Translations under genes and position numbers: made by a program | Notes under the pieces: model-generated | The model's input: the letters and a program-made list of their open reading frames with translations, nothing else | The model's database searches: none | What the model was told of the DNA's origin: nothing | Part shown: one piece after another, positions 1 through 7,414 of the stretch | Position numbering within the stretch: the first letter of the stretch is position 1 | Layout: each line of letters starts with the position of its first letter | From: Akkermansiaceae bacterium | GTDB taxonomy: Bacteria > Verrucomicrobiota > Verrucomicrobiia > Verrucomicrobiales > Akkermansiaceae | DNA length: 14,794 nucleotides | NCBI GenBank assembly: GCA_028293225.1 | Contig: JAQGPE010000739.1 | Coordinates: 1 to 14,794 of the forward strand | Direction of reading: 5' to 3'

Positions 1-698
1 AGCGAAGGCTCCGCTTCGGCCCGCAGCGGAACTCCGGAAAAGGGGTGGCGGCCGCCCATGAGCAAATGAAAGATCAGTAGCGCCAGGCCGAAGTTGTCGT
101 GGTTGGCCGTCCTCCGGAACTGGTCGAAGGAGGACAGCGTCTGGATCTCGGGAGGCGTGAAATTCGGCACGCCCACCTTGCAGAGGTAAGTGTAGCCTGC
201 GGCATCGACCTGAAACGAGTCGCTGTCGATCAGCGTGACCGTACTGTCCTCTCCAGCCATCACGCTGTTTTCGTTCACGTCTCCGATCACGTGTCCGCGC
301 GAGTGCAAAACCTCGAAAGAGGCGGCGATGTTTCTGGCGACAAAGAGCAGGAAATCCCAGGCCGCCTTCGGGTGATTCTTCAGCCGGCTGCCGGGATTGT
401 AGAGGTGATGGACGGGCAGTTTCCGCTCAACTTCAGGCATCAGGAATCCCACGACGTCGCCTCCCGGACGGGCATGCAGCGTGTCCTGCGGCCAGGCGAC
501 ATACTGGAGGAGCTTGTCATCGGCCGCCGCAGCCATGAACTGGAGCTTCGCCTGCTTCCCGGGATCGAGCGGCTGGTGATATAGCTTCGCGACCTGCCGG
601 GGGTGGGATGGCAGATGGTAGACGCTGCCCTCGCCGCCACTGCCCAGCTCGCGACCCAGGGTGAGAGGCGTTCCGTCCGAAGTGAAGAACCTTGGCAT
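1..698 (-). CDS. Ser/Thr protein kinase-like protein of a TerY-P (YegI-like) triad, 3' end beyond window
   Basis: Reading the minus strand from the ATG at 698 gives an open frame of about 232 codons that runs off the window. It shows protein kinase landmarks: a glycine loop GSGGEGSVY (residues about 19-27), a VAK lysine (K38), a catalytic-loop equivalent HVIGDVNENS (D140), LIDSDSFQ in place of the usual DFG (D158), a PPE motif in place of APE (about 182-184), and DNFGLALLIFHLL for subdomain IX. From memory, the DSDSFQ and FTPPE variants are typical of YegI-like kinases found beside PP2C and VWA genes, which is the arrangement here. The start lies 15 bp past the phosphatase stop, with no good Shine-Dalgarno site. 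It probably phosphorylates proteins and is countered by the neighbouring phosphatase. The C-terminal part, often a helix-hairpin-helix or zinc ribbon in relatives, is not visible. The kinase call is firm; the substrate is unknown. Confidence 0.85.
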   Translation of the reverse strand, partial: MPRFFTSDGTPLTLGRELGSGGEGSVYHLPSHPRQVAKLYHQPLDPGKQAKLQFMAAAADDKLLQYVAWPQDTLHARPGGDVVGFLMPEVERKLPVHHLYNPGSRLKNHPKAAWDFLLFVARNIAASFEVLHSRGHVIGDVNENSVMAGEDSTVTLIDSDSFQVDAAGYTYLCKVGVPNFTPPEIQTLSSFDQFRRTANHDNFGLALLIFHLLMGGRHPFSGVPLRAEAEPS

Positions 699-713
699 CG
701 GATGGGGGTTTTC

Positions 714-1487
714 TCAGGGACCCGGGCCTGCGACCCAGACCGCCACGGCCAGGCTTTTGTCGTCATCGGTCCGCTCGTTCACCGGGCCGCTGCCAAGAAA
801 GGCCGCCAGCAATGATTGCAGGCGCCCGATCTGATCCGCAGGGGCCTTCGCCAACCCCTGGAAGAAGGGGGCGAAGAAAGGTTCGTGCGGCGTGTTGTCA
901 GCCAGGTTGAGCGCCAGACGTTGAATGCCGTCGCTGAAAGCCGCGATCCGCAATGCCGGGCCCTGATAGCTCTTTGCGACGACGATTTCCCCCGCGCGCT
1001 CGTCGGTGATGAAATGAGTCATGTTGGCGTATTCGCCGGTCATGGGTTCCACCGCGACCTCCAGGCCGTCTCCGGTATCGAGCACCACGCCGCCGTCGCC
1101 GATCTGAAACACCAGGGTCGCCTCCGGAGAGGACAGGACGCCGATGAAGGTGCAAGCATAGTCCCGCATCCCAAGACCGGCTGCCGCCGCGGCAAGACGG
1201 ATCTCGTCCTGGATCGTTGCGACGAACTGCCGTGCCGCCGCTTCCGTGAGGGCGATGCTTCCATCCGTCAGATTTCTTCCGGTGAGTCTCGCCGCGGTAT
1301 CGACCGCGATTTGAGCGCCTTCCCCGCCTTTGCTCGCGCTTCCCGCTCCGTCCGAGACGAAGATCGAAAGCAGCGGTTGATCGGATGGGGAGAAGTCGAT
1401 GCGGGCGAGACTACGGTCCTGGCAGTCAGCGCCGGAGGAGACGTGGGAGGTGCCGATTTCGGAAGCCGTGACGACGCTCTAGCTCAT
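714..1487 (-). pseudogene. PP2C-type protein phosphatase with in-frame TAG at codon 3
   Basis: The frame starts at an ATG (1487) overlapping the VWA stop as ATGA, reads Met-Ser-TAG, then stays open to the TGA at 714. The 253 codons after the TAG encode a PP2C_2-like phosphatase. Visible motifs are IGTSHVSSGADCQD (residues about 11-24, ending in a metal-ligand Asp), FVSDGAGSA with D46, DGGVVLDTGDG, FSDGIQ and a late TDDDKS. As I recall, relatives in such triads start with a short Met-x-Trp stretch before the GTSH motif, so a TGG-to-TAG change is the simplest explanation. No in-frame ATG, GTG or TTG follows until 1169. Starting there leaves 151 residues without both N-terminal metal-binding aspartates. 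The rest of the frame looks intact, so the lesion is recent, bypassed by readthrough or a rare start, or a sequencing error. In the intact triad this enzyme would dephosphorylate the kinase's targets. Confidence 0.8.
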
Positions 1488-2143
1488 ACCGCTGCCCAGC
1501 CCTTCGGGGATTCGAGAGGAACCTCGGTTCCCGGGGTCGAGTGGGAGACGGAGCCCAGCGAACTCGAAAGCCAGCGGAACAGCTCGCGGAATTTCAGCCC
1601 CTCGAGCGACAAGGGCTCGCGGACGCTGATTTGCCGCAGGATTTCCATGTTGGCTCCTTTGACGCCGATCGCAAAGAAGGCGAACTTCTTGGAAGCCTCT
1701 CCCTCACGGATGGTCGCGGCGGCCGCCTGCCAGTCATCGGTGGGGGTGCCGTCGGTGATCAGGAAGATCCAGGGGCGGTAGTAGGAGATCCCGTTGGAGC
1801 GGTAGTCCTGCTTCCGGCTTTGCACCATATCGAGCGCTTCCAGGATCGCGGCACCCAGCGGCGTGTCGCCCTGGGCCTGCAGGGCAGGGGGGTAAAACGC
1901 GGAGGCTCCGGTCATGGGCAGTTCCACTTTGACCGGGCCGAAGGTGACGATGCCCACCTCCACGCGCTTCATCGCCAGGGAATCCGATTCAAGCTCCTCC
2001 TTGAAGACGGCCAGACCGGCATTGAGTTCGTCGATCGGTGGCCCGCCCATGGAGCCGGAAACATCCAGGAGGAGAACGCAGGGGCAGCGCGGCTCCGGAT
2101 TGCTGGCAAAGTCGCTGGTTTCAAAAGTGATTTGCTCGGTCAT
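1484..2143 (-). CDS. VWA (von Willebrand factor A) domain protein, TerY/YegL-like
   Basis: This 219-residue protein is a single VWA domain with a complete MIDAS metal site: DVSGSMG (D27, S29, S31), a threonine in GDTPLG (T94) and ITDGTPTDD (D131). No signal peptide or membrane segment is visible, so it should act in the cytoplasm. Length and motif order match TerY/YegL-like proteins, which are found beside PP2C phosphatase and kinase genes. It is the first gene of the triad, and its TGA overlaps the phosphatase ATG by 4 bp, implying translational coupling. VWA proteins of this type are thought to be metal-dependent protein-binding scaffolds, here presumably for a partner controlled by phosphorylation. 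The start is the first in-frame ATG with no clear ribosome binding site. The partner is unknown. Confidence 0.88.
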   Translation of the reverse strand: MTEQITFETSDFASNPEPRCPCVLLLDVSGSMGGPPIDELNAGLAVFKEELESDSLAMKRVEVGIVTFGPVKVELPMTGASAFYPPALQAQGDTPLGAAILEALDMVQSRKQDYRSNGISYYRPWIFLITDGTPTDDWQAAAATIREGEASKKFAFFAIGVKGANMEILRQISVREPLSLEGLKFRELFRWLSSSLGSVSHSTPGTEVPLESPKGWAAV

Positions 2144-2352
2144 GGCGGGATGGGATCAGGAGATGTCTCAGCCGGCGCGCGGCGGCGACCAAGTGATGGC
2201 GGGCAGTGCGAAAATGGAACGCTTTACTCATCCCGACAAGGACAAGTCACGGGAAGGCCGGGGAGCCGGACCGGGCTTTCGCGGTCTTTTGTCATTTCCC
2301 GTGCGCGTTTTCGCGATTGTTCCCGGCGGCTCAATCCGTTGGAGTAGGACCT
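2144..2352. other. Divergent intergenic region between the VWA operon and the GH20 gene
   Basis: These 209 bp separate two divergently transcribed units and must carry promoters for both. I see a TTGTCA (2289-2294) that could be a -35 for the GH20 gene, but no -10 at a good distance. GGAG at 2341-2344 is a well-placed ribosome binding site for the GH20 ATG at 2353. The frame of the GH20 gene stays open upstream to 2206, but that stretch looks like chance coding. Confidence 0.4.
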
Positions 2353-4383
2353 ATGAAATCCGTCCTGCTCGCTTTGGCTCTCGCGACTGTCGCTCTTTCC
2401 GCCGCCGACATCCCGCCCCTCATTCCACTGCCGAAGGAGCTCCAGCAGAGAGATGGGTCATTCGCGGTGTATAAGCCGGAAATCCTGGCGGCGATTCGCT
2501 ATGATGGAGCGCTGGAAAATGAGGCGAAGCTTTTTGAGGGGGAGCTGGAAGCGAGATTTCACTCTCCGCTCAAGATGGTGAAGGAGGAGGCGAAAATCCG
2601 GCTGCCTCAGGAGATTCACCTGGACCTCGACCCGTCCCTGTCTCTGGGGCCGGGAGGATACACGTTGGAGGTGGCTCCGGATAAAGTGGTGATCAAGGGC
2701 AAGGACGCGGCCGGGGCTTGGTACGGAACTCGTAGTATTTTGCAAATGCTCCCACCCAAAGGAGACGAGACTTGGGCTACGACCAAGGGTATCTATCTGC
2801 CAGCCGTTTCGATCACCGATGAGCCGCGTTTTCAATGGCGCGGCATGATGCTCGACTCCGGCCGCCATTTCATTCCGGTGGAAAACGTCAAGGGCTTCAT
2901 CGACTGGCTGGCCTTCCACAAGTTCAACCGCCTCCACTGGCACCTCACCGACGACCAGGGCTGGCGGATCGAGATCAAGAAATATCCGAAGCTGACCGAG
3001 GTCGGAGCCTATCGCGACTCCACGCCGCCCTATGGCAACCGCAACTCGGACGACGGCAAACGCTACGGCGGCTTCTACACCCAGGAGCAGATCAAGGAGG
3101 TCGTGGCCTATGCGACCGAGCGCCACATCACCGTCATGCCGGAGATCGACATGCCGGGGCACATGGCGGCGGCGATCGCGGCCTATCCCCAGCTCGGCAA
3201 CTCCGACATCCCGGACTACGCGCCGAAGGTGGCGAACCGCTGGGGAGTGCATCCTTACATTCTGGCCCCGACCGAGGAGACCTTCGGCTTCATCGATGAT
3301 GTGCTCACGGAGCTGTGTGGACTGTTTCCCTCCGAGTACATCCACATCGGCGGTGATGAGGCTCCCAAGGATCAATGGGAGAAATCCCCGCGGGTGAAGG
3401 CCTTGATGGAGAAGGAGCACCTGAAGAATGGTCACGACGTGCAGAGCTACTTCATCAAAAGAGTGGAGAAGATCCTGGAGGCCAAGAACCGCAAACTCAT
3501 CGGTTGGGATGAGATCCGCGAAGGCGGCCTCTCCCCGCAGGCCACCGTCATGTCGTGGCGCGGTGAGGACGGCGGCATCGCTTCCGCGAAGGAAGGCCAC
3601 GACGTGGTGATGGCTTCCAACACCCACCTTTACCTCGACCACTACCAGGCCCCCGGCCCGTCCGAGCTGGCGAAGAATGTGAACCTAGAGGAGATCGGCG
3701 GCTTCCAACCGATCTATCACGTCTACGAATACGACCCGGTTCCGCACTCGCTGACCAAGGACGAAGCGAAGCACGTTCTGGGCGTGCAGGCCCAGCTGTG
3801 GGCGGAGTACATGCACGACTGGAAGAAGGTCGAGTACCAGGCCTTCCCGCGCATCGCCGCGGTGGCCGAGGTGGCCTGGACCCCGGTCAACCGCAAGAAC
3901 TACGACAGCTTCCGTAGCCGCCTGACGGGAATCATGAAGCACTACGACGCTGCCGGGGTGAACCGCGGCGAACCGTACGAAAAGCCGACCAAGATCACCC
4001 GGGACGACTGCAAGGTCACGACCACCCTGAAGATGCACCAGGAGAACTGGCCGGAGCTGATCTACGACGGCAAGGTGGAGACCTTTTTCTGGGCCGAGAA
4101 GGGCGCCTCGAAGGATGACGAGGTCGTCCTCAACTTCGCCAAGCCTTTCAAGGGCGGCAAAGTCAAAGTGGTCACCGGCGGCGCGAAGACCAACAACGGC
4201 GACATCCTGGAGTCAGGCGTGCTCGAGGCCTCGGCGGACGGCAAGACCTGGAAGGAATGCGGAACTTTCGACAAGGGCATCGGCACCGGCGCCCTGCCGG
4301 AAGGAGACACCAGCTTCCTGAGAATCCGCGTCACCGCCCCTCAGGAAACCTGGATCATGTTCCGGGAAGTGACGATCGATTGA
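2353..4383 (+). CDS. Secreted beta-N-acetylhexosaminidase, GH20, with C-terminal F5/8-like domain
   Basis: This 676-residue glycoside hydrolase family 20 enzyme removes terminal beta-linked GlcNAc or GalNAc from chitin fragments or glycoconjugates. The start at 2353 has GGAG 8 bp upstream and begins a signal peptide (MKSVLLALALATVALSAA), so the enzyme is exported. An N-terminal GH20b-like domain spans about residues 20-145. The catalytic barrel carries WHLTDDQGW (about 195-203), EIDMPGHM (E264-M271) and the diagnostic HIGGDE, with the Asp335-Glu336 pair used in substrate-assisted catalysis, then SWRG and QAQLWAEY. Residues from about 545 onward form a beta-rich domain resembling F5/8 type C or sugar-binding modules. 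Synonymous codon choice is less GC-biased in roughly the first 160 codons than in the barrel. It is convergent with yicC. No operon partner is apparent, so its glycan target cannot be read from context. Confidence 0.93.
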   Translation: MKSVLLALALATVALSAADIPPLIPLPKELQQRDGSFAVYKPEILAAIRYDGALENEAKLFEGELEARFHSPLKMVKEEAKIRLPQEIHLDLDPSLSLGPGGYTLEVAPDKVVIKGKDAAGAWYGTRSILQMLPPKGDETWATTKGIYLPAVSITDEPRFQWRGMMLDSGRHFIPVENVKGFIDWLAFHKFNRLHWHLTDDQGWRIEIKKYPKLTEVGAYRDSTPPYGNRNSDDGKRYGGFYTQEQIKEVVAYATERHITVMPEIDMPGHMAAAIAAYPQLGNSDIPDYAPKVANRWGVHPYILAPTEETFGFIDDVLTELCGLFPSEYIHIGGDEAPKDQWEKSPRVKALMEKEHLKNGHDVQSYFIKRVEKILEAKNRKLIGWDEIREGGLSPQATVMSWRGEDGGIASAKEGHDVVMASNTHLYLDHYQAPGPSELAKNVNLEEIGGFQPIYHVYEYDPVPHSLTKDEAKHVLGVQAQLWAEYMHDWKKVEYQAFPRIAAVAEVAWTPVNRKNYDSFRSRLTGIMKHYDAAGVNRGEPYEKPTKITRDDCKVTTTLKMHQENWPELIYDGKVETFFWAEKGASKDDEVVLNFAKPFKGGKVKVVTGGAKTNNGDILESGVLEASADGKTWKECGTFDKGIGTGALPEGDTSFLRIRVTAPQETWIMFREVTID

Positions 4384-4388
4384 GAGGA

Positions 4389-4504
4389 GTTTGCTAGTGT
4401 TCAGTTTTCAGTGATCAGCAAAGGCAAAGAGGCCGGTGCCTTCGGCTGTTTCACTCCGTCCTCAGGCTCTTCCCCTGAAAACTGAACACTGAAAACGAGC
4501 AAAC
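4389..4504. repeat. Long imperfect inverted repeat (REP-like or bidirectional terminator)
   Basis: A 16-bp perfect inverted repeat (AGTGTTCAGTTTTCAG at 4396-4411, complement at 4475-4490) is flanked by an outer 7-bp pair, GTTTGCT (4389-4395 approximately) and AGCAAAC (4498-4504). The TTTTCAGTG word also recurs in inverted form at 4488-4497. The inner 60 bp can form a smaller GCCG/CGGC hairpin. It fills most of the space between the convergent GH20 and yicC genes. It could act as a bidirectional terminator, although there is no T tract, or be an interspersed REP-like element. Confidence 0.6.
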
Positions 4505-4508
4505 TTCT

Positions 4509-5384
4509 TCATTCCACATTCTGCACCTGCTCGCGGATCTTCTCCAACTCCGTCTTCGCCTCAACCACGTGTTGGGCGATGACGGCGTCGGAGGCCTTCG
4601 AGCCGATGGTATTGAACTCGCGGTGGATCTCCTGGCAGAGGAAATCGAGCGAGCGGCCGGCGGGTTCGCTGCCGGCCATGTATTCGCGGAATTTGCGGAA
4701 ATGGGAATCGAGGCGGGTGGTTTCTTCCGAGACATCGCAGCGGTCGGCGAAGACGGCGATTTCCCGCACCACCCGTTCGTCGGCGAGGTCGAGCTCCAGC
4801 TTGGCATCGCGCAGGCGCTTCAGCAGCAGCTCGCGGTAGCGCTCCGGACGCACAGGGGCGAGGACGCCGATCTTTTCCGCCACGGATTCCAGCACCGCGA
4901 GACGTGAGGTCATGTCCGCCGCGAGATCCGCGCCTTCGGCAGAGCGCATTTCCAGCACCTGCTCCAGCGCGGCTTCCAGAGCCGGCTCGATCGCCGTCCA
5001 GGCGGCATCGGCTGAGACACCGGAGTCGCCGAAGCTGATGATGCCGGGGGTGCGGAGGAAATCCGCGGCTTTCGGCTCGATCTTGCGGTCGGCGCGCTCG
5101 GAGATGGTCTCAAAGGCGGCGATCAAGGCGTCAACCCGGCGCATGTCGACATCGACCGGCGCGGCGGTGGTCTCAGGCTTTTCGAACTGGATGGTGATCT
5201 GGACCCTGCCGCGGGAAACGGCATTGAGGATCGCCTTGCGGATGCGCGGCTCCAACTCGTTGAGCTCGCGCGCGCCCTGAATGACGATCTCGGCCTGCTT
5301 GCGGTTCACGCAGGCGATTTCGATCGTGGCGGTCCCTTCGTCAGTGGTGGCGGATCCGCGTCCGAATCCCGTCATGGAATGCAT
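4509..5384 (-). CDS. yicC: YicC family endoribonuclease
   Basis: From the ATG at 5384 the product has 291 residues, close to E. coli YicC (about 287). It begins with the family hallmark MHSMTGFGRG and continues with the YicC N-terminal region (VNRKQAEIVIQ, ELNELEPRIRKAI, GRVQITI). It ends with the conserved block of the DUF1732 domain (DKCDVSEE-type sequence, here DRCDVSEETTRLDSH, then GRSLDFLCQEIHREFNTIGSK). YicC proteins have been reported to be RNases acting on small RNAs or mRNA in the cytoplasm. The frame can be extended to a GTG at 5438, but the extra residues have no family resemblance; ATG at 5375 is an alternative. No clear Shine-Dalgarno is seen at any of these. It is often followed by gmk elsewhere, but here it is convergent with the GH20 gene and stands alone. 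Confidence 0.92.
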   Translation of the reverse strand: MHSMTGFGRGSATTDEGTATIEIACVNRKQAEIVIQGARELNELEPRIRKAILNAVSRGRVQITIQFEKPETTAAPVDVDMRRVDALIAAFETISERADRKIEPKAADFLRTPGIISFGDSGVSADAAWTAIEPALEAALEQVLEMRSAEGADLAADMTSRLAVLESVAEKIGVLAPVRPERYRELLLKRLRDAKLELDLADERVVREIAVFADRCDVSEETTRLDSHFRKFREYMAGSEPAGRSLDFLCQEIHREFNTIGSKASDAVIAQHVVEAKTELEKIREQVQNVE

Positions 5385-5472
5385 GGCGGGACGGTGTGCA
5401 GTCCGATCCGTCGAGCCAAGCTCTAACACCGGCTTCACTCATGGCCTAATTGTCAGTGCAAATGTGCAGCAG

Positions 5473-5481
5473 TGCTATACA
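5473..5481 (+). promoter_or_regulatory. Extended -10 promoter candidate for the toxin-antitoxin pair
   Basis: TGCTATACA matches an extended -10 (TG-N-TATACA). A TTGTCA at 5450-5455 lies 20 bp upstream, too far for an ideal -35, but an extended -10 can work without one. Transcription would begin around 5488, leaving almost no leader before the GTG at 5491. Confidence 0.4.
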
Positions 5482-5490
5482 ATCCCGACC

Positions 5491-5727
5491 GTGAACGTGA
5501 CCATCAAGATCAGCGACGACCTTGGGAAGGAGGCTAGGCACCGTGCCGTCGACGCCGGGTTGTCTCTCTCCGGTTGGGTTGCCGATGTCATCCGCAAGGA
5601 ATTATCCCAATCGCCCCCCTCTGATCCGAGGACGCTTCTTGAAGCTCTGGGGTATGCGGAATTGGCAGATTTTGAGATCGAATTTCCACGTGATTCCGGA
5701 GGGATACGAAAGATCGATTTTCAATGA
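5491..5727 (+). CDS. Ribbon-helix-helix antitoxin of a VapBC/FitAB-type module
   Basis: The GTG at 5491 starts a 78-residue protein. Its first 40 residues (NVTIKISDDLGKEARHRAV and LSLSGWVADVIRKEL) have the strand-helix-helix pattern of CopG/FitA DNA-binding antitoxins. The C-terminal half, rich in acidic and aromatic residues, would be the toxin-neutralising tail. The stop codon overlaps the toxin ATG (ATGA), the normal arrangement for coupled antitoxin-toxin genes. The frame is open further upstream to 5281, but that stretch is antisense to yicC and has no antitoxin features. Autorepression at the adjacent promoter would be expected. Base composition is less GC-rich than its neighbours, consistent with horizontal acquisition. 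The exact antitoxin subfamily is uncertain. Confidence 0.78.
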   Translation: MNVTIKISDDLGKEARHRAVDAGLSLSGWVADVIRKELSQSPPSDPRTLLEALGYAELADFEIEFPRDSGGIRKIDFQ

Positions 5728-6155
5728 TCGCTTATCTGCTCGACACGAATGTTCTCTCTGAGTTGCGCAAAGGGAGGCGTTGCGATCCCAGCGTGGCTCT
5801 TTGGCAAGCTGGACTGACTGCAAATGATCAGTTCGTGAGCGTTATCAGTCTGATGGAAATTCAGAGTGGCATCCTGGCGGCTCGACGCTCGGATGAGCGT
5901 TTCGCGGATCTTCTTGCGGACTGGTACGAGAATCGGGTTAAGCCGACTTTCGATGGCCGCGTCCTGGGGATCGACCTGGAGATCGCGGAGCGGTGCAGCC
6001 TGTTGATGAACCAGCGCACCCGGGGGCTTTCAGATGCTCTGATTGCCGCGACCGCTCATGTTTTGGGCTTCACGTTAGTGACCCGCAATGTGGACGACTT
6101 CAGGGATACGGGGATTCGGTTGGTAAATCCCTGGCAAACGGGTCCCGCATCGTAG
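5724..6155 (+). CDS. VapC/FitB-like PIN-domain toxin ribonuclease
   Basis: This 143-residue PIN domain has the full acidic active site: LLDTNV (D7), LMEIQSG (E45), GLSDALIAATA (D104) and TRNVDDF (D124 or D125). Family members are Mg-dependent RNases that cut tRNA or rRNA and stop growth when not bound by antitoxin. FSVISLMEIQ-type sequence and length resemble the FitB/VapC group. It overlaps the upstream antitoxin gene by 4 bp. No residue needed for catalysis is missing, so the toxin looks functional. Codon choice is mixed (many T- or A-ending codons), unlike the strongly GC-ending neighbours, supporting transfer of the pair. A small hairpin (6166-6182) follows. Confidence 0.9.
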   Translation: MIAYLLDTNVLSELRKGRRCDPSVALWQAGLTANDQFVSVISLMEIQSGILAARRSDERFADLLADWYENRVKPTFDGRVLGIDLEIAERCSLLMNQRTRGLSDALIAATAHVLGFTLVTRNVDDFRDTGIRLVNPWQTGPAS

Positions 6156-6165
6156 AAAGGCGCCC

Positions 6166-6182
6166 CTTGCAATCGGTGCAAG
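6166..6182 (+). terminator. Small hairpin after the toxin gene
   Basis: CTTGCA and TGCAAG form a perfect 6-bp stem with a 5-nt loop, 11 bp after the toxin stop. No T run follows, so it is at best a weak terminator or a stabilising 3' structure. Confidence 0.3.
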
Positions 6183-6226
6183 CTGTGGGTTGTCAGAAGC
6201 CCGTCACCCGCCCATGCTGACCTTTC

Positions 6227-7414
6227 ATGAGAGTCCACCGGTTGCTGGCAGAAGCGTGCGTCGAGATCCTGACGGATGTATTTGAAGGGGGAGGCGCGGT
6301 GCTGGACCGGGTGCTGGAAGCGCGCTTTCTGGAAAATCCGAAGTGGGGCAAACGCGACCGGGCTTTCGTGGCGGAGACCGTTTTTGAAGTGACCCGCTGG
6401 CGCCGGGCGCTGGCGTTCGTGGCCGACAGCCAGACCATGCCGGCGCTCTGCGCGGTGCAGTGGCAGCGCGCGGGTCTGGAGGTGCCGGAGTGGTGGGCTT
6501 ATGAAGGCAGCCGGGTCGATGACATGGCCGCGCGCGAGGACGCCCTCGCGGAGCAGCCACGGGCCGTGCGGGAGTCGATCCCCGACTGGCTGGATGAGCG
6601 CGGGTTCACGGAGCTGGGCGAGCGCTGGGACGCCGAACTGTCGGCTTTGAACCGCCGCGCCCCAGTTTACCTGCGGGTCAATCGCCTGCGGGTGAAAGTG
6701 GAGGAGGCCCTGGGCTGGCTGCATGACAATGGCGTCTCGGCCACCAAGGTCCCCGGAGTCCCGGATGCCCTGATGCTGCCGGAGGGAAAGAATTTGCCGA
6801 AGGCGCTGCTGAACGAAGGCCTGGTGGAAATCCAGGATGCCGGTTCGCAGTTGATCGCGCCGATGCTCGGCGTCGAGTCGGGCATGCGGGTCATCGACGC
6901 CTGCGCCGGAGCGGGGGGCAAGACCCTGCATCTGGCCGCGTTGATGTACGGAAAAGGCGAAATCGTCGGCATGGATGTCTCCGGGCCGAAGCTGGCCGAA
7001 CTGCGCCGTCGCGCCACCCGCGCCGGGACGCGGATCATCCGCACCGATGCCTGGCGCGAGGACAGCCTGAAGCGCTACGCCGGCTGGGCCGACCGGATTC
7101 TGATCGACGCCCCGTGTTCGGGACTTGGAACGCTGCGCCGTCAGCCGGACCTCAAATGGCGCATCACCGAGGCCGGGATCGCCAAGACCCAAAAGCTGCA
7201 GCGCCGTCTGCTCGACCACTACCCTGCCATGCTCCGCGCGGGCGGGAAATTCGTCTACGCGACCTGCTCCGTGCTCGGCAGCGAGAACGAAGGGCAGCTC
7301 GGGAATCTCCTCGAAAGAGATCCCCGCTACGCCGTGGAAGAGCAAAGAACCGTCTCGCCTGCGGAAACCGGCTTTGACGGTTTCTTCGCAGCGAGACTGG
7401 GAGCTTCTGCTTAG
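6227..7414 (+). CDS. rsmB: RsmB/NOP family RNA (cytosine-5)-methyltransferase
   Basis: This 395-residue protein is predicted to transfer a methyl group from S-adenosylmethionine to C5 of a cytosine in 16S rRNA (C967 in E. coli). The N-terminal 130 residues are helical and probably a NusB-like RNA-binding part, shorter than in E. coli RsmB (429 residues). The methyltransferase domain has VNRLR, the SAM motif DACAGAGGKTLHLA (about 223-236), GMDVSGPKL, motif IV DAPCSGLGTLRRQPD (the Pro-Cys cysteine assists product release) and motif VI YATCSVL, whose cysteine is the nucleophile. The end, GFDGFFAARL, is also typical. The stop (TAG) shares bases with the TAA of the convergent DUF805 gene. No Shine-Dalgarno is evident before the ATG. 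Family assignment is firm; the exact target base is inferred. Confidence 0.88.
   Translation: MRVHRLLAEACVEILTDVFEGGGAVLDRVLEARFLENPKWGKRDRAFVAETVFEVTRWRRALAFVADSQTMPALCAVQWQRAGLEVPEWWAYEGSRVDDMAAREDALAEQPRAVRESIPDWLDERGFTELGERWDAELSALNRRAPVYLRVNRLRVKVEEALGWLHDNGVSATKVPGVPDALMLPEGKNLPKALLNEGLVEIQDAGSQLIAPMLGVESGMRVIDACAGAGGKTLHLAALMYGKGEIVGMDVSGPKLAELRRRATRAGTRIIRTDAWREDSLKRYAGWADRILIDAPCSGLGTLRRQPDLKWRITEAGIAKTQKLQRRLLDHYPAMLRAGGKFVYATCSVLGSENEGQLGNLLERDPRYAVEEQRTVSPAETGFDGFFAARLGASA

Noticed and set aside
816..1781. 321-codon open frame on the plus strand
   Set aside because: It is antisense to the phosphatase and VWA genes, which carry full motif sets. This frame has none.
2206..2352. N-terminal extension of the GH20 gene by 49 codons
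   Set aside because: It would bury the signal peptide and ignore the well-placed GGAG before 2353.
2458..3642. 394-codon open frame on the minus strand
   Set aside because: It is antisense to the GH20 catalytic domain and shows no domain features.
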